Below are positions 31,566 to 34,101 of a DNA stretch of 34,101 bases, one piece after another (within the stretch, counting starts at the first letter, position 1; the number at the start of each line of letters is the position of its first letter). The notes beneath the pieces are model-generated. The model had not been told where the DNA came from, did no database searches, and was given only the letters and a program-made list of their open reading frames with translations. The translations under genes were made by a program, and so were the position numbers. The DNA is taken from assembly GCF_000876205.1 (NCBI RefSeq), contig NZ_AWTT01000021.1, positions 1 to 34,101 on the forward strand. Direction: 5' to 3'. The DNA is from Paucilactobacillus wasatchensis (GTDB taxonomy: Bacteria; Bacillota; Bacilli; Lactobacillales; Lactobacillaceae).

Positions 31566-32255
31566 TTAATTAGCCGGATTATTGATGAAATAATCGGGAA
31601 ACTTAGCGAGTAGACTGGGCATTTCTTGAAGCATCAACCGCAGATGTGCTTCACTGGCGAAGCGCACGCCCTCAACATTTTTCTCCCTAACAGCATCAAA
31701 AATGTTTTGGTGCTGTTCTAGTAGCGTATCCCAATTTAAATTAGCAACCTCCAAACGTAACCAACGATATCGATTGAGGTGCATATTGATCGTCTGAAGC
31801 CAGTCCCAAATCATCTGGCGCTTTGCCCCAGCGTAAAATAGCTGATGAAATTCCTCATCCAAATCAAAGAACAAATTGTTATCACTATTTTTAGCCGCCT
31901 CGGCCTGTTGTTTCAGGTTATCGCTCACTCGTTCAATAAGACTATCATCAGCTTTAATAGAAAACTCCAGCAGGATGTCTGGGTCGATTTCGCGCCGCAG
32001 AAACTGCGCATTTTCAGCAGATTGAAGGTCAATTCTCGTCACATAGGTACCGCTTTGTGGAACCACTTCAACCAGCGAATAACGTTCTAGCCTAATTATT
32101 GCCTCACGCACCGGCGTTCTACCAATCCCCAAATTTTGCGACACAATTTTTTCAGATATCTTTTGACCCGGAAAATAAACTCCGTGTAATATCTGATATT
32201 TCAACTGGTTATACGCGTCTGCACGCATATTAAAATTGGTATTTTCAGTATCCAT
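31566..32255 (-). CDS. GntR family regulator, FadR/FCD subfamily
   Basis: 229 residues: N-terminal winged helix (about 10-80) with YNQLKYQILHGVYFPGQKISEKIVSQNLGIGRTPVREAIIRLERYSLVEVVPQSGTYV, a textbook GntR pattern, and an all-helical FCD ligand-binding domain (about 90-220). The metal/ligand residues of FCD domains are present as Asp and His in DLDEEFHQLFY, His in LLEQHQNIFDAV and His in SEAHLRLML. FCD regulators of this type (UxuR, ExuR, LgoR, GntR) bind uronates, aldonates or their catabolites. The neighbouring UxuB-like and gluconokinase-like genes, and operators with a TATAC core close to UxuR sites, point to the same role here. A site variant (32282-32296) overlaps its own -10 box, suggesting autoregulation. 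Confidence 0.92.
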   Translation of the reverse strand: MDTENTNFNMRADAYNQLKYQILHGVYFPGQKISEKIVSQNLGIGRTPVREAIIRLERYSLVEVVPQSGTYVTRIDLQSAENAQFLRREIDPDILLEFSIKADDSLIERVSDNLKQQAEAAKNSDNNLFFDLDEEFHQLFYAGAKRQMIWDWLQTINMHLNRYRWLRLEVANLNWDTLLEQHQNIFDAVREKNVEGVRFASEAHLRLMLQEMPSLLAKFPDYFINNPAN

Positions 32256-32281
32256 TTAATCACTCACTTTTGTTTTTGTTT

Positions 32282-32296
32282 ACTATTATACTAGTC
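32282..32296. promoter_or_regulatory. Operator variant over the GntR gene's own -10 box
   Basis: ACTATTATACTAGTC matches the ACTGATATACTAGTA operator at 11 of 15 positions and contains, on the minus strand, a perfect TATAAT (32290-32285) for the regulator gene. Confidence 0.4.
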
Positions 32297-32353
32297 TTTA
32301 AAACTTGTGCTGATTTTCTTTAGATAAAATTAAAATTAAGCATTCTAGACAAA

Positions 32354-32368
32354 ACTGATATACTTGTT
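32354..32368. promoter_or_regulatory. GntR-type operator at the kinase promoter
   Basis: ACTGATATACTTGTT lies directly upstream of the kinase -35 box and shares ACTGATATAC with the other sites. Confidence 0.55.
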
Positions 32369-32369
32369 G

Positions 32370-32398
32370 TTGACAAAGTAGTAAAATAGTTGTTAAAT
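32370..32398 (+). promoter_or_regulatory. Promoter of the gluconokinase-like gene
   Basis: Perfect -35 TTGACA (32370-32375), 17-nt spacer, -10 TTAAAT (32393-32398, 4/6). Confidence 0.65.
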
Positions 32399-32411
32399 GA
32401 AAGCGTTAACA
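32398..32411 (+). promoter_or_regulatory. cre site at the kinase promoter
   Basis: TGAAAGCGTTAACA matches TGWAANCGNTNWCA at every position and begins at the last base of the -10 box, covering the transcription start. Strong CcpA repression is expected. Confidence 0.75.
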
Positions 32412-32476
32412 CCTACAACTAAAATTTAGCTGCACTAATTTACATTTTTATTTAACACCATAGGAGGTAATCTAAA

Positions 32477-34015
32477 ATGGATTACGTAGTGGGAATTGAT
32501 ATTGGAACAACAAGTACTAAGGCAGTTCTATATACATTGCAAGGAGACATTAAAGGATACTCAAATCAACTGTATCCACTATATCAAGATACACCTGATA
32601 TGGCAGAAGAAGATCCAGATGAAATTTTCAATGCTACCGTAACGGCCTTAACTGAAGTAGTAAAAAATGCCGATGGCCGTGTTCGTGCAGTCTCATTTTC
32701 AACCCAGCAACACAGTTTAGTGGGATTAGATGCTGATCACAAACCCCTAACCCGAGTGATTACATGGGCTGATAATCGTTCTGAAAAGCAAGCAACCGAA
32801 CTGGGCAAAAACGGCCAGGGATTAAAAATTTATAACAAGACCGGTTTACCGATTCACCCAATGGGTCCGGTTTATAAGTTGCTGTGGTTAAAAAAAGACG
32901 AATCACAACTCTTTAATCAAACTAAATATTGGGTTGGTATTAAAGAATACGTTTTGTGGCGTTTCTTCCATCAGTTAAAAGAAGAAACCTCAATGGCCGC
33001 CACAACCGGTTTAATGAATATCTTTAAAATGGACTGGGACGAAGATATCCTTAAATTTGTTGGCATTACACGCGACCAATTACCAGAACTAGTTGAACCA
33101 ACCAGTCAATTAACCGGATTAGAACCAAAATTAGCAGATCAAATTGGTATCCCAGCGGACACTCCGTTTGTCATGGGCGCAACTGACGGTGCTCTTGCAG
33201 AAATTGGTCTGGGCGCAATCGGAAAAGGTGAAGTTGCTGTTACCATCGGTACTTCTGGAGCTGTCAGAACATTTATTGACAAACCACAACTCGATCCAAA
33301 GGGCCGAACATATTGCTACCCAGTTATGGATGGTAAATGGATCGTCGGTGGACCAGTTAATAATGGTGGTATTGTCTTTCGTTGGGTACGTGATAATTTA
33401 TTTGCTCCCGAAAAAGAAACAGCCAAATTGCTCGATATGGATCCTTATGATCTATTAACTGACATTGCTAAAAAAATTCCAGCTGGCTCAGATGGCTTAA
33501 TTTTCCACCCATTCTTAGGTGGCGAACGAGCACCAATTTGGAATGGTAATGCCCGCGGTTCATTCTTTGGTTTAACTCGTACCCATACGCGTGCTCACAT
33601 GGTGCGTGCAGCCCTTGAAGGGGTTGTCTTTAACCTTTACACCGTTCAACTAGCACTCCAAGAGGCAGTTGGTGAGCCCACTTTGATTACCGCCACAGGT
33701 GGCTTTGCTCGATCAGCACTTTGGCGTCAAATGCTGGCCGATATCTTTGAACATCCAGTTACTATTCCAGAAGCATTTGAAAGTGGCTGTTTAGGGGCCA
33801 TGACATTAGCTTTGATTAGTATTGGTGAAGCGGACGATATGTCAGTGGTGAAGAAGTTTATCGGTAAGCAAAATACTTACCAACCAGATCCGACTAACTT
33901 CAAGAATTATCGCGATTTACTTCCAATTTACCTAAGTGTGGGTCGCAAATTGGAAGGTGAGTATGATGACATCGCAGAATACCAGCGACAGCACCCACAT
34001 CCAAGTGAAGAATAA
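32477..34015 (+). CDS. gntK: FGGY-family gluconokinase-like carbohydrate kinase
   Basis: 512-residue ATP-dependent kinase, the length and pattern of Gram-positive GntK (gluconate to 6-phosphogluconate). Motifs: MDYVVGIDIGTTSTKAVLYT (first ATP phosphate loop), SFSTQQHSLVGLD, ITWADNRSEKQA, the catalytic Asp in VMGATDGALAEIGLGAI, VTIGTSGAVRTF (second phosphate loop), FHPFLGGERAPIWNGNARGSFFGL (FGGY signature region) and ITATGGFARSALWRQMLADIF (adenosine motif). The ATG follows TAGGAGGTAATCTAAA, an ideal site. The promoter has a GntR-type operator and a perfect cre. With gnd at 20.8 kb it would take gluconate to ribulose 5-phosphate. Xylulose or another sugar acid as substrate cannot be fully excluded. 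Confidence 0.85.
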   Translation: MDYVVGIDIGTTSTKAVLYTLQGDIKGYSNQLYPLYQDTPDMAEEDPDEIFNATVTALTEVVKNADGRVRAVSFSTQQHSLVGLDADHKPLTRVITWADNRSEKQATELGKNGQGLKIYNKTGLPIHPMGPVYKLLWLKKDESQLFNQTKYWVGIKEYVLWRFFHQLKEETSMAATTGLMNIFKMDWDEDILKFVGITRDQLPELVEPTSQLTGLEPKLADQIGIPADTPFVMGATDGALAEIGLGAIGKGEVAVTIGTSGAVRTFIDKPQLDPKGRTYCYPVMDGKWIVGGPVNNGGIVFRWVRDNLFAPEKETAKLLDMDPYDLLTDIAKKIPAGSDGLIFHPFLGGERAPIWNGNARGSFFGLTRTHTRAHMVRAALEGVVFNLYTVQLALQEAVGEPTLITATGGFARSALWRQMLADIFEHPVTIPEAFESGCLGAMTLALISIGEADDMSVVKKFIGKQNTYQPDPTNFKNYRDLLPIYLSVGRKLEGEYDDIAEYQRQHPHPSEE

Positions 34016-34081
34016 AAAGTAGTTAAAATACACATAGATTTCGAGCATTAACCTATCAAAAAGAGTGATAAAAAATATAAA

Positions 34082-34101
34082 GAGGCTGAAGCAAAAACGT
34101 A
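34082..34101 (+). repeat. Start of another dispersed terminator element, cut by the window end
   Basis: AGAGGCTGAAGCAAAAACGT after the kinase stop matches, in the same orientation relative to the gene, the tag AGAGGCTGGAGCATAACAG that follows adhE (4167-4143 on the minus strand). The stem that should follow lies outside the window. Confidence 0.5.

Noticed and set aside
1-34101. CRISPR arrays, tRNA/rRNA genes, insertion sequences, prophage
   Set aside because: No regularly spaced repeats, cloverleaf sequences, transposase or phage proteins were seen on reading both strands.

Overview
The window looks like a chromosomal segment of a low-GC member of the Lactobacillaceae. The evidence is AT-rich DNA, strong AGGAGG-type ribosome binding sites, frequent TTG starts, CcpA-type cre sites, a Rex-type operator at adhE, and a gene set typical of lactobacilli (VanY-like lipoprotein, DUF1836 protein, M20 peptidase family, orphan nrdI, GPH sugar symporters). 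No rRNA, tRNA, CRISPR array, insertion sequence or phage gene was seen.

Layout. Positions 1-3850 (minus): a GPH-type symporter followed by a GH78 alpha-L-rhamnosidase cut by the window edge. Positions 4070-7080: adhE with a well-formed promoter, a Rex operator and a cre site. Positions 7090-9385 (minus): a DUF1836 regulator, a VanY-like lipoprotein, and a small BacA/prephenate-dehydratase-like gene. This last gene is preceded by a leader with a Phe-rich 14-residue peptide, mutually exclusive hairpins and an intrinsic terminator. Positions 9449-13600: a DapE/ArgE-like deacylase (plus), then proA, proB and a degenerate NAD(P)-binding protein (minus). Positions 13594-17500: an aldo/keto reductase, an ABC ATPase homologue that has lost its catalytic residues, a stand-alone PTS EIIC protein and an Rrf2 regulator. 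Positions 17804-20590: a CNNM/CorC-type membrane protein, nrdI and a nitroreductase. Positions 20765-34015: a carbohydrate-acid region with short-form 6-phosphogluconate dehydrogenase, an RpiR regulator, an MFS protein, a GH105-GPH-TIM-barrel isomerase operon with a divergent AraC regulator, a 2-hydroxyacid dehydrogenase and UxuB-like reductase operon, a GntR/FadR-type regulator, and a gluconokinase-like FGGY kinase.

How the parts fit together. The right-hand third reads as a uronate/aldonate catabolic region. GH105 would release unsaturated uronate from pectic oligosaccharides, the two oxidoreductases would interconvert keto-acids and aldonates, and the kinase with 6-phosphogluconate dehydrogenase would feed the pentose phosphate/phosphoketolase pathway. 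A near-palindromic operator (ACTGATATAC-AGT type) occurs at the UxuB-like promoter, the kinase promoter and, 27 kb away, the symporter/rhamnosidase promoter. Each copy is paired with a cre site, which suggests one GntR regulon under catabolite repression.

The most unusual items are the apparent Phe leader-peptide attenuator in a Gram-positive, the pseudo-ABC ATPase, and a dispersed intergenic element (conserved arms, variable stem) placed just after the stop codons of several genes.
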